A stretch of 45,426 nt of DNA from Polynucleobacter meluiroseus (GTDB lineage: Bacteria > Pseudomonadota > Gammaproteobacteria > Burkholderiales > Burkholderiaceae). The DNA is taken from NCBI GenBank assembly GCA_945878885.1, contig CAMCUP010000015.1, forward strand, positions 1 through 45,426, in the 5' to 3' direction. Numbering within the stretch: position 1 is the first letter of the stretch; each line of letters opens with the position of its first letter. The translations under genes were made by a program, and so were the position numbers. Of this stretch, positions 38,843 to 45,426 are shown in pieces. The notes beneath the pieces were generated by a model. That model was not told the DNA's origin and did not search any database. It was given only the letters and a program-made list of their open reading frames with translations.

Positions 38843-38858
38843 AATTTCTCCAAATTCC

Positions 38859-39167
38859 TTATGTGCTTAAGCTAGTGCCAGTGGTTTTCAAATAACGTAC
38901 TTTTTTACCATCAAGCAACTTAATTCCTACTCGTGATGCTTTGCCATTGGCATCGGCCAAGGCAACATTAGAAATATGAATTGGCATAACCTTATCAATC
39001 ATTCCGCCAGTAACTCCAGAAGCAGGATTGGGTTTCGTTGCTTTTTTATAAATATTGATACCTTCAACGACAAGCTTATCGGCGAGCACGGTGGTCACTG
39101 TGCCAGTTTTACCTTTATCGCGACCGGTTAATACCACTACCGAATCACCTTTACGTATTTTTTTCAT
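38859..39167 (-). CDS. rplX: 50S ribosomal protein L24
   Basis: 102 aa. KOW motif [19 protein letters not shown] at the N-terminus, then [20 protein letters not shown] and the end [20 protein letters not shown]. Early assembly initiator of the 50S. 22 bases after rplN. Confidence 0.98.
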   Translation of the reverse strand: MKKIRKGDSVVVLTGRDKGKTGTVTTVLADKLVVEGINIYKKATKPNPASGVTGGMIDKVMPIHISNVALADANGKASRVGIKLLDGKKVRYLKTTGTSLST

Positions 39168-39189
39168 CTCAGCCTCTTAACTCACTGCT

Positions 39190-39558
39190 TTAAATAACTT
39201 CTGGAGCAAGTGAAACAATTTTCATAAACTTTTCGGTACGTAATTCGCGCGTTACTGGCCCGAAAATACGGGTGCCAATCGGCTCTAATTTAGCGTTCAA
39301 TAACACTGCTGCATTTTCATCAAACTTAATGAGTGAGCCATCGGGACGACGCACGCCTTTGGCAGTACGCACAACCACGGCGTTATAAATATCACCTTTT
39401 TTTACTCGGCCACGTGGCGCAGCAGACTTAACGCTGACTTTGATTACATCACCAATATTGGCGTAACGTCGTTTAGAGCCGCCCAAAACTTTGATGCACA
39501 ACACTTCACTGGCGCCTGTATTATCGGCAACCTGTAATCTACTTTCGGTCTGAATCAT
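39190..39558 (-). CDS. rplN: 50S ribosomal protein L14
   Basis: 122 aa from ATG 39558 ([19 protein letters not shown]). The open frame continues upstream to 39630 but that part is the leader and is rejected. Contains [26 protein letters not shown]. First gene of the spc-type transcription unit; preceded by a 237-base gap holding a promoter, repeats and a hairpin. Confidence 0.98.
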   Translation of the reverse strand: MIQTESRLQVADNTGASEVLCIKVLGGSKRRYANIGDVIKVSVKSAAPRGRVKKGDIYNAVVVRTAKGVRRPDGSLIKFDENAAVLLNAKLEPIGTRIFGPVTRELRTEKFMKIVSLAPEVI

Positions 39559-39609
39559 TTTTAATCGCCAACTTATTAGCCAAAGGCAAACAGTCTTGGT
39601 TCCGTCTAA

Positions 39610-39635
39610 GGGCTTTGGCAGAACAGCCAAAACCC
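39610..39635 (-). promoter_or_regulatory. Hairpin in the rplN (spc operon) leader
   Basis: On the minus strand GGGTTTTGGC-tgttct-GCCAAAGCCC: ten pairs with one G-U, six-base loop, ending 52 bases before the rplN start. Preceded by TTCC, as is the hairpin in the rplC leader. No U-tract, so it is a leader structure rather than a terminator; a protein-binding site is possible. Confidence 0.6.
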
Positions 39636-39655
39636 GGAATTAATGAAAATATAAT

Positions 39656-39691
39656 CTCGTTTACTGCATGATTTACTACGTTGTTTACTGC
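39656..39691 (-). repeat. Three 12-base tandem repeats at the 5' end of the rplN leader
   Basis: On the minus strand GCAGTAAACAAC (39680-39691), GTAGTAAATCAT (39668-39679) and GCAGTAAACGAG (39656-39667), exactly 12 bases apart, sharing GYAGTAAAY. They start about six bases after the predicted transcription start. Confidence 0.75.
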
Positions 39692-39703
39692 GAAAAGCCC
39701 ATG

Positions 39704-39732
39704 ATTCTATAACGAATACTGAGGTCTGGCAA
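39704..39732 (-). promoter_or_regulatory. Sigma-70 promoter of the rplN (spc) unit
   Basis: TTGCCA (-35, 39727-39732), 17-base spacer, TAGAAT (-10, 39704-39709), followed by CATGGGCTTTTC. The stretch from the -10 onward is nearly identical to the promoter before rplC. Predicted start near 39697 gives a leader of about 140 bases. Confidence 0.8.
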
Positions 39733-39761
39733 GCAAATTGCCCCAAAAACTCGTAATACCG

Positions 39762-39804
39762 CTTAAATACCACTACTTCTCTCAAATACCACCACTTAAA
39801 TACC
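39762..39804 (-). repeat. Triplicated rpsQ 3' end motif
   Basis: On the minus strand GGTATTTRAG occurs at 39795-39804 (the last rpsQ codons plus stop), 39781-39790 and 39762-39771. The spacing is uneven (14 and 19 bases). It looks like a duplicated gene end or slippage. Confidence 0.65.
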
Positions 39805-40065
39805 TCTTGATGCCTCTACTAAACGCGTAACTACCCATGATTTGGTACGTGAAATAGGGCGTGATTCAGCTATTTCTACGGTATCGCCCATCTTGTACTG
39901 CCCAGACTCATCGTGCGCATGGTACTTTTTCGAATGGCCTACATACTTGCCATATAGGGCATGCTTGACTTGTCGCTCGACCAAAACAGTGACTGTTTTT
40001 TGCATTTTGTCGCTCACCACCCGACCAATTAAAGTGCGGCGTAAGGGTGTGGAAGTTTCTGTCAT
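39796..40065 (-). CDS. rpsQ: 30S ribosomal protein S17
   Basis: 89 aa. [20 protein letters not shown], then [22 protein letters not shown] and [18 protein letters not shown]. Last gene of the S10-type unit; the 3' end motif is repeated twice downstream. Nine bases after rpmC. Confidence 0.98.
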   Translation of the reverse strand: MTETSTPLRRTLIGRVVSDKMQKTVTVLVERQVKHALYGKYVGHSKKYHAHDESGQYKMGDTVEIAESRPISRTKSWVVTRLVEASRGI

Positions 40066-40074
40066 ATGCTCGCC

Positions 40075-40269
40075 TTATTTCTGTACAGTTTTTTGGATAA
40101 TAAAAGTCTTGACGCGCGCGATGTCGCGTTTAACTTTGCCCAATTGACTGGTATTTTGAAGTTGCTGAGTACCCTTTTGCATGCGCAACTTAAAGCTTGC
40201 TTTGAGCAACTCTGAAAGTTCGCTATTTAAAGCGCCTAGATCTTTAGTTTGTAAGTCTTTATTTGTCAT
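40075..40269 (-). CDS. rpmC: 50S ribosomal protein L29
   Basis: 64 aa from ATG 40269 ([18 protein letters not shown]), which has AGGA nine bases upstream. An ATG two codons earlier (40275) has that site too close and is less likely. Helical hairpin with [20 protein letters not shown] and [13 protein letters not shown]. Sits near the peptide exit on the 50S. Confidence 0.96.
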   Translation of the reverse strand: MTNKDLQTKDLGALNSELSELLKASFKLRMQKGTQQLQNTSQLGKVKRDIARVKTFIIQKTVQK

Positions 40270-40284
40270 ATTCATCTATCCTAA

Positions 40285-40698
40285 TTAGCCCAAATGGCGA
40301 ATTACGAAGGTAGTTTGTAGTGGTAATTTAGCTGCGGCTAGCTTAAAAGCCTCGCGTGCTAAAGCTTCATCAACGCCATCCATCTCATACAAAACCTTAC
40401 CTGGCTGAATTTCTGCCACGTAATATTCTGGATTGCCTTTACCGTTACCCATACGAACTTCAGCTGGCTTTTGTGAAATAGGCTTATCTGGGAAAATTCG
40501 AATCCAAATTCGACCGCCACGCTTAATATGCCGAGTCATGGCACGCCTAGCAGATTCAATTTGGCGAGCGGTCAATCGGCCGCGACCCACTGCCTTTAAA
40601 CCAAAATCGCCAAAAGATACAGAGCTACCACGAGTAGCAACTCCTGTATTACGACCTTTTTGCTCTTTGCGAAATTTGCGACGCTTAGGTTGTAACAT
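40285..40698 (-). CDS. rplP: 50S ribosomal protein L16
   Basis: 137 aa. Begins [17 protein letters not shown], then [20 protein letters not shown] and the signature [18 protein letters not shown]. Organises the A-site tRNA region of 23S rRNA. Two bases after rpsC, so tightly coupled. Confidence 0.98.
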   Translation of the reverse strand: MLQPKRRKFRKEQKGRNTGVATRGSSVSFGDFGLKAVGRGRLTARQIESARRAMTRHIKRGGRIWIRIFPDKPISQKPAEVRMGNGKGNPEYYVAEIQPGKVLYEMDGVDEALAREAFKLAAAKLPLQTTFVIRHLG

Positions 40699-40700
40699 AC

Positions 40701-41579
40701 TTAATCTCCTGACTTCTTCGTGTTTGCGGCTGGGGTAGCGTTAGATGTTGCGCCCGCCTCAACTGCTTTACGTACACGCTTAACAACTGGTTTAGTCGTT
40801 ACTTTTGGTTTCTCGTCTGGCGCGGCAGGGCCTTTATCGCTAGCTGCGGGGCTACGACGTGCTGTTTTAGGTGGGGCACGACGGGATTTCTTATCATCAA
40901 CACTAGGCTCAATTGATGGTGGGCTAGCTACTGGTGGCGCTTCAGCACCACGACCCAAAGTATCGCCCTTATAAACCCAAACTTTTACACCAATGATGCC
41001 GTAAGTAGTTTCTGCTTCAGAGGTCGCGTAATCAATATCGGCCTTCAAGGTATGCAATGGAACGCGACCTTCGCGGTACCATTCACGGCGTGCAATCTCT
41101 GCACCATTTAGGCGACCTGAAGACATGATCTTGATGCCTTGGGCCCCTAAGCGCATTGCACTTTGCATGGCACGTTTCATTGCGCGACGGAACATGATGC
41201 GCTTTTCAAGCTGTTGCGTAATCGAATCTGCAATTAACTGTGCATCAACTTCAGGCTTACGAATTTCTTCAATATTGACATGCACAGGAACGCCCATACG
41301 CTTTTGTAATTCACGGCGGAGCACTTCAATATCTTCGCCCTTCTTGCCAATAACCACGCCAGGGCGTGAGCTATAAATCGTGATGCGCGCATTTTTTGCG
41401 GGACGCTCAATAATGACTTTACTCACCGATGCATTTTTTAGTTTCTTTTTAAGATACAGACGAACATCAACGTCTTCTTTCAGCATCTTAGCAAAATCAG
41501 TATTATTGGCATACCAACGTGAAGTCCAATTCTTGGTTACCGAGAGTCGGAATCCAGTGGGGTTTATTTTTTGGCCCAT
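40701..41579 (-). CDS. rpsC: 30S ribosomal protein S3 with long C-terminal extension
   Basis: 292 aa (E. coli S3 is 233). N-terminal KH domain with [12 protein letters not shown] (74-85), C-terminal domain through [17 protein letters not shown] (about 194-210). Residues 214-292 form a low-complexity Ala/Pro/Lys/Ser tail ([26 protein letters not shown]) not found in E. coli; betaproteobacterial S3 proteins carry such tails. mRNA-entry helicase face. Eight bases after rplV. Confidence 0.98.
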   Translation of the reverse strand: MGQKINPTGFRLSVTKNWTSRWYANNTDFAKMLKEDVDVRLYLKKKLKNASVSKVIIERPAKNARITIYSSRPGVVIGKKGEDIEVLRRELQKRMGVPVHVNIEEIRKPEVDAQLIADSITQQLEKRIMFRRAMKRAMQSAMRLGAQGIKIMSSGRLNGAEIARREWYREGRVPLHTLKADIDYATSEAETTYGIIGVKVWVYKGDTLGRGAEAPPVASPPSIEPSVDDKKSRRAPPKTARRSPAASDKGPAAPDEKPKVTTKPVVKRVRKAVEAGATSNATPAANTKKSGD

Positions 41580-41587
41580 AACTTTCC

Positions 41588-41917
41588 TTAGTTACTCAGG
41601 GTCACACAAATGTGACAAGTTTGTTTTTCAATTTGATTACCACGGCCTTTAGCGCGCGCAGTAAAACGTTTTAATGAAGTTGCTTTATCAACAATGATGG
41701 TTGCCACTTTGAGCTCATCGATATCAGCGCCTTTATTGTGCTCGGCATTAGCAATCGCCGACTCAACTACTTTTTTGACAATAAAAGCAGCCTTCTTCGG
41801 GCTGAAATTTAATATGTGCATAGCACGGGCAATTGGCAAGCCACGAATTTGATCGGCGACCAAACGTGTTTTTTGTGCCGAAATGCGGGCGCTTTTATGA
41901 GTTGCTTTCACTTCCAT
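41588..41917 (-). CDS. rplV: 50S ribosomal protein L22
   Basis: 109 aa from the third of three consecutive ATG codons (41917), giving [20 protein letters not shown], the normal family length. GGGG lies just before the first ATG, so spacing favours the second or third. Loop lining the exit tunnel lies around [18 protein letters not shown]. The sequence runs four bases or so from rpsS. Confidence 0.95.
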   Translation of the reverse strand: MEVKATHKSARISAQKTRLVADQIRGLPIARAMHILNFSPKKAAFIVKKVVESAIANAEHNKGADIDELKVATIIVDKATSLKRFTARAKGRGNQIEKQTCHICVTLSN

Positions 41918-41927
41918 CATCATCCCC

Positions 41928-42206
41928 TTACTTCTTCACAACTTTCTTGTCGGCCGAGTGACCTTTGAAAGTACGGGTCAAGGCAAACTCGCCCAACTTA
42001 TGACCCACCATGTTTTCTGATACATAGACTGGCACATGCTGACGACCGTTATGAACGGCAAGCGTCAAGCCGATAAAGTCTGGCAATATTGTCGAACGGC
42101 GCGACCAAGTTTTGATCGGCTTTTTATCTTTATTGGCCTGTGCAACTTCAACTTTTTTTACCAAGCTGGCATCACAAAATGGGCCTTTTTTCGCAGAACG
42201 TGTCAT
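41928..42206 (-). CDS. rpsS: 30S ribosomal protein S19
   Basis: 92 aa. [39 protein letters not shown] and [20 protein letters not shown]. Complexes with S13 in the 30S head. 25 bases after rplB. Confidence 0.98.
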   Translation of the reverse strand: MTRSAKKGPFCDASLVKKVEVAQANKDKKPIKTWSRRSTILPDFIGLTLAVHNGRQHVPVYVSENMVGHKLGEFALTRTFKGHSADKKVVKK

Positions 42207-42231
42207 GTTTTTTTCCTTAATCGCTTAGTCA

Positions 42232-43062
42232 TTAACGCTTCTGACGACGTTGAACAATCATTGTCGTAGTGCGCTTATTGCGTCGCGTACGATAACCTTT
42301 GGTTGGCGTTCCCCATGGCGATACAGGCACACGACCTTCGCCGGTTTTACCTTCACCGCCACCATGTGGGTGATCAACCGGGTTCATTGCAACGCCACGT
42401 ACAGTGGGTCGAATTCCGCGCCAGCGATTTGCGCCAGCCTTACCAATTTGACGCAAACTATGCTCTTCGTTGCCAACTTCACCAATCGTGGCACGACATT
42501 CAATTAATACTCGGCGAACTTCGCCTGAACGCAAGCGTACTTGAGCATAAACACCTTCACGCGCTAACAAGACTGCAGAAGCTCCTGCCGAGCGAGCAAT
42601 TTGTGCGCCCTTGCCTGGCAACATTTCAACGCAATGAATCGTGCTACCAATCGGAATATTGCGAATGGGTAAATTATTGCCAGCTTTAATTGCTGCTTCA
42701 GAGCCATTCATAATCTGCTGGCCCACTGTCATGCCTTTAGTAGCAATGATGTAACGTCTTACGCCGTCGGCAAACAGCAATAAAGCGATATTGGCGCTGC
42801 GATTTGGATCGTATTCTAAGCGTTCAACTTTTGCTGGCACGCCATCTTTATCATTCCGTTTAAAATCTACTACCCGATAATGGTGTTTATGACCGCCACC
42901 CTTGTGACGAGTAGTGATATGACCATTATTATTACGGCCAGCTTTTTGAAACTGTGGCTCGATCAATGCAGCAAATGGTTTCCCTTTATGCAAATCGGGA
43001 TTAACCACCTTGACCATTGAGCGACGACCCGGTGAGGTCGGTTTTGTTTTCATCAGTGGCAT
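42232..43062 (-). CDS. rplB: 50S ribosomal protein L2
   Basis: 276 aa. Signature [20 protein letters not shown] near the C-terminus (the His active-region motif of L2), and the N-terminal [20 protein letters not shown]. Needed for subunit joining and peptidyl transfer. Two bases after rplW. Confidence 0.98.
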   Translation of the reverse strand: MPLMKTKPTSPGRRSMVKVVNPDLHKGKPFAALIEPQFQKAGRNNNGHITTRHKGGGHKHHYRVVDFKRNDKDGVPAKVERLEYDPNRSANIALLLFADGVRRYIIATKGMTVGQQIMNGSEAAIKAGNNLPIRNIPIGSTIHCVEMLPGKGAQIARSAGASAVLLAREGVYAQVRLRSGEVRRVLIECRATIGEVGNEEHSLRQIGKAGANRWRGIRPTVRGVAMNPVDHPHGGGEGKTGEGRVPVSPWGTPTKGYRTRRNKRTTTMIVQRRQKR

Positions 43063-43064
43063 GA

Positions 43065-43379
43065 TTAACTTGCCTCCGCTTCGAAGTTAATTTCTTGACC
43101 AGGCTTCAAATTGACGTAAGCCTTTTTAGTATGGTCACGCCGCCCCTCAAAACGGCCATAGCGCTTAGGCTTACCCTTTTGATTGACAATTTGTACCGAA
43201 TCAACTTGCACTTTAAAAAGCAGTTCGACTGCCTGCTTGACATCTAATTTATTGGCTTCACGAGCAACTTGGAAAACTACTTGCTCATTTTTATCTGCCA
43301 CCATGGTTGCCTTTTCCGAAATAACCGGACCTAGCAAAACCTTCATTAGTTTGTGATCGTTTTTGCGGACTAGATTCAT
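43065..43379 (-). CDS. rplW: 50S ribosomal protein L23
   Basis: 104 aa. [40 protein letters not shown] and [20 protein letters not shown]. Docking site of trigger factor and SRP at the tunnel exit. Overlaps rplD by four bases (ATGA). Confidence 0.98.
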   Translation of the reverse strand: MNLVRKNDHKLMKVLLGPVISEKATMVADKNEQVVFQVAREANKLDVKQAVELLFKVQVDSVQIVNQKGKPKRYGRFEGRRDHTKKAYVNLKPGQEINFEAEAS

Positions 43380-43996
43380 TTCAGCAACTCCTCGATTTTT
43401 GCAATCGCTGCTTTGCTAACCAATACTTTTTGGAATTGCACCAATGCTAATGGATCAGCGTGCTGTGGCTCCATGACCGCAATTTTATATAGATTACGTG
43501 AAGCCAAATATAAATTTTCACTAACTTGGTCAACAATAATAAGCACAGAATCGAGCCCCATTGCTTTCACTTTATCGGCTAGTTGTTTCGTTTTTGGAGC
43601 ATCTAATTTAAATTCATCAATCACATTCAGGCGGCCTTCGCGGGCTAACTGCGACAAAATGGATTTCATGCCAGCACGATACATTTTGCGATTTACTTTA
43701 TGGCTGTAATTAACCTCTGGTGAATTCGGGAATATCCGACCACCTCCACGCCACAAGGGCGATGAAGTCATACCCGCACGTGCACGACCCGTACCTTTTT
43801 GGCGCCAAGGTTTTTTTGTGCTGTGTTTAACTTGTTCACGGTCTTTTTGAGCGCTATTACCACTGCGCGCGTTGGCTTGATATGCAACCACCACTTGATG
43901 AATAAGGGCCTCGTTGTACTCGCGCTCAAAAACCTCTGGTGAAGCTTGAATACCAGCCGCTAATGTGCCGTTATCTTGGAGAAGCTTAATTTCCAT
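43376..43996 (-). CDS. rplD: 50S ribosomal protein L4
   Basis: 206 aa. The tunnel loop [25 protein letters not shown] (about 66-90) is intact, followed by [19 protein letters not shown]. In E. coli L4 represses its own operon through the S10 leader; the corresponding leader here lies before rplC and not before rpsJ. 11 bases after rplC. Confidence 0.98.
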   Translation of the reverse strand: MEIKLLQDNGTLAAGIQASPEVFEREYNEALIHQVVVAYQANARSGNSAQKDREQVKHSTKKPWRQKGTGRARAGMTSSPLWRGGGRIFPNSPEVNYSHKVNRKMYRAGMKSILSQLAREGRLNVIDEFKLDAPKTKQLADKVKAMGLDSVLIIVDQVSENLYLASRNLYKIAVMEPQHADPLALVQFQKVLVSKAAIAKIEELLK

Positions 43997-44007
43997 GGGG
44001 GCTCTCC

Positions 44008-44661
44008 TTATTTTTTCTTCAGCGGTGTTTTAATCGCTGGAGTAACAATGACTTTGCCGCCAGGGGCACCGGGAACAGCACCTTTGACCATAATGAGGCT
44101 TCGCTCAGCATCAATGCGGGCAATGACTAAATTTTGTGCGGTACGGGTCTCATCACCAAGGTGGCCAGTCATGCGCTTACCTGGAAATACTCGACCTGGA
44201 TCTTGTGCCATACCAATTGAGCCGGGTACGTTATGTGAACGTGAATTTCCGTGACTAGCGCGACCCGACTTGAAGTGGTGGCGCTTAATCGTGCCAGCGT
44301 AGCCTTTACCAATGGTCACGCCTTGCACGTCAACTTTTTGACCGGCAGTAAACGTATCTACTCCGACAACTTGGCCTGGAGTGAACTCGCTTGCTTTTGC
44401 TGAGTCTATGGTGAATTCATTAAGACCGTTACCAGCTAAAACACCAGCTTTAGCAAAGTGCCCGGCCATCGATTTGGTAACACGACTTGCTCTACGGGTG
44501 CCATGAGCTAACTGAACAGCATCATAGCCATCAGTAGCCTGGGTTTTCACCTGTGCAACTCGGTTATCGCTAACGTCGATTACAGTGACGGGAATTGCTT
44601 CACCTTCATCCGTAAAAAGACGGGTCATGCCGACCTTACGGCCGATCAAGCCTAAGCTCAT
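44008..44661 (-). CDS. rplC: 50S ribosomal protein L3
   Basis: 217 aa. [20 protein letters not shown], the [20 protein letters not shown] region with the conserved Gln/His-type loop, and [19 protein letters not shown]. Assembly initiator of the 50S. First gene after the strong internal promoter; GGAG lies seven bases before the ATG. Confidence 0.98.
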   Translation of the reverse strand: MSLGLIGRKVGMTRLFTDEGEAIPVTVIDVSDNRVAQVKTQATDGYDAVQLAHGTRRASRVTKSMAGHFAKAGVLAGNGLNEFTIDSAKASEFTPGQVVGVDTFTAGQKVDVQGVTIGKGYAGTIKRHHFKSGRASHGNSRSHNVPGSIGMAQDPGRVFPGKRMTGHLGDETRTAQNLVIARIDAERSLIMVKGAVPGAPGGKVIVTPAIKTPLKKK

Positions 44662-44674
44662 TTTCTAACTCCAC

Positions 44675-44796
44675 GCCGACTTCGATTGGCCGGCAATAAT
44701 TTAATAACTAATCTATAAAGTAAAATATTACTTATAAATCAATGACTTAAAACAAAATTACAATAAAACTGGGTTTATTAATGCTACTATAAACCC
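44675..44796 (-). promoter_or_regulatory. rplC leader with two hairpins
   Basis: On the minus strand a perfect eight-pair hairpin GGGTTTAT / ATAAACCC with ten-base loop (44771-44796), beginning about eight bases after the predicted start, then a U-rich stretch, and near the gene a six-pair hairpin GCCGGC / GTCGGC (44675-44694) just before the Shine-Dalgarno. This is where L4-type autoregulation could act; binding is not shown by sequence. Confidence 0.55.
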
Positions 44797-44809
44797 GGAA
44801 AAGCCTATG

Positions 44810-44838
44810 ATTCTATCCCAGATTCAAGCGCTTAGCAA
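44810..44838 (-). promoter_or_regulatory. Sigma-70 promoter of the rplC (S10-type) unit
   Basis: TTGCTA (-35, 44833-44838), 17-base spacer, TAGAAT (-10, 44810-44815), followed by CATAGGCTTTTC. It lies 21 bases after the rpsJ stop, so rplC onward can be transcribed separately from tuf-rpsJ. Nearly the same from the -10 on as the rplN promoter. Confidence 0.8.
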
Positions 44839-44858
44839 GAAAACAGGGCTTTATAACC

Positions 44859-45170
44859 TTACTGCAGCTTAATTTCAACATCTACACCAGCAGGTAAATC
44901 AAGCTTCATCAGCGCATCAACAGTTTTTTCGGTTGGATCAACGATATCCATTAAACGTAAATGGGTACGAATTTCCATCTGATCGCGCGATGTTTTATTC
45001 ACGTGCGGCGAACGAAGCAAATCAAACCGCTCAATTCGGGTTGGCAATGGCACTGGACCCTTAACAACTGCCCCAGTACGCTTTGCTGTATCAACAATCT
45101 CAGCTGCAGATTGATCAATCAAGCGGTAATCAAATGCTTTAAGACGAATACGAATTTTTTGGTTTTGCAT
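44859..45170 (-). CDS. rpsJ: 30S ribosomal protein S10
   Basis: 103 aa from ATG 45170 ([20 protein letters not shown]); the longer frame to 45188 starts at an unlikely codon and adds MLFGKI. Contains [20 protein letters not shown] and the NusB-binding loop region. Also known as NusE in antitermination. Separated from rplC by 197 bases holding a promoter and leader, and from tuf by 118 bases in which I see no clear signal. Confidence 0.97.
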   Translation of the reverse strand: MQNQKIRIRLKAFDYRLIDQSAAEIVDTAKRTGAVVKGPVPLPTRIERFDLLRSPHVNKTSRDQMEIRTHLRLMDIVDPTEKTVDALMKLDLPAGVDVEIKLQ

Positions 45171-45288
45171 AATTTTTCCAAAGAGCAATGCGGTGCTGCC
45201 GCGGTTATCTATCTAAAGAGCGCATCTGACTTTGCAGCACAAGGCCAGATGAAGTGCAAACCGAAAACTAAAAACTAAATCAAAAACC

Positions 45289-45426
45289 CTAAGCTAGTAT
45301 CTTGGCAACCACACCAGCGCCTACTGTACGGCCACCTTCGCGGATTGCAAAACGTAAACCTTCTTCCATTGCGATGGGGGCGATGAGCTTCACTGTAATA
45401 GTTACATTATCGCCTGGCATCACCAT
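45289..45426 (-). CDS. tuf: Elongation factor Tu, 3' end only
   Basis: The last 45 codons and stop: [20 protein letters not shown], then [20 protein letters not shown] and a final AKILA. This is the domain III end of EF-Tu, which carries aminoacyl-tRNA to the ribosome. The gene continues beyond the window. tuf before rpsJ is the standard str/S10 junction. Confidence 0.98.
   Translation of the reverse strand: MVMPGDNVTITVKLIAPIAMEEGLRFAIREGGRTVGAGVVAKILA

Noticed and set aside
39559..39630. Longer start for rplN
   Set aside because: The extension overlaps the leader hairpin; L14 is highly conserved and starts at MIQ.
45171..45288. Promoter or terminator between tuf and rpsJ
   Set aside because: No paired hexamers with correct spacing and no strong stem with U-tract were seen.

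Overview
The window reads as ordinary chromosome from a low-to-moderate GC betaproteobacterium of the Burkholderiaceae, most like Polynucleobacter. I infer this from the chain gltBD - mla - ABC pair - ibaG - murA - his, from the ponA / secretin / aroK-aroB cluster, from the betaproteobacterial-style extended S3 tail, and from AT-leaning codon use. No database search was run, so the genus is an inference. Coding density is very high and no gap between genes exceeds about 240 bases.

Layout. (1) 1-4247: histidine genes. hisH (cut by the window edge), hisB, hisD and hisG lie on the minus strand, but hisC is on the plus strand inside the block. (2) 4255-17520: a tightly packed minus-strand run read in the order gltB, gltD, mlaF, mlaE, mlaD, mlaA, mlaC, mlaB, ABC ATPase, ABC permease, ibaG, murA, hisG, hisD. 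Several junctions are 4-base or 1-base overlaps, and one good promoter (TTGCAT-N17-TATATT) precedes gltB. (3) 17616-18364: a REP-like inverted repeat and an intact RAYT (Y1/HUH) transposase. (4) 18380-24329: ponA/mrcA diverges from a two-gene membrane set, a GspC/PilP-like bitopic protein and a very short secretin, followed by aroK and aroB. These two genes occupy the place where relatives carry pilMNOPQ. (5) 24347-30645: cyaY, lptM-like lipoprotein, lysA, dihaem cytochrome c, ysxC/engB, hemB and dsbD. (6) 30671-45426: the ribosomal super-cluster on the minus strand, read from tuf (3' end only), rpsJ, rplC ... rpsQ, then rplN ... secY-infA-rpmJ-rpsM-rpsK-rpsD-rpoA-rplQ, ending in a strong intrinsic terminator.

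Functional themes: amino-acid and aromatic biosynthesis (his, glt, aro, lysA), envelope construction (murA, PBP1A, Mla lipid transport, secretin), redox and haem work (cytochrome c, hemB, dsbD, frataxin) and translation/secretion.

I do not see a large novel system (no CRISPR, defence island, prophage or biosynthetic cluster). The more unusual signals are: the inverted hisC with a C-rich triplicated leader and no Shine-Dalgarno; a RAYT element beside a gene block that looks inverted relative to relatives; a reduced GspC-like plus mini-secretin pair lacking pilMNOP and the N1 domain; near-identical promoter/initial-transcribed sequences and similar hairpin leaders in front of rplC and rplN, with three exact-period 12-base repeats in the rplN leader; a possible pseudoknot leader before rpsD; and a degenerate 18-base tandem repeat encoding the tail of YsxC.
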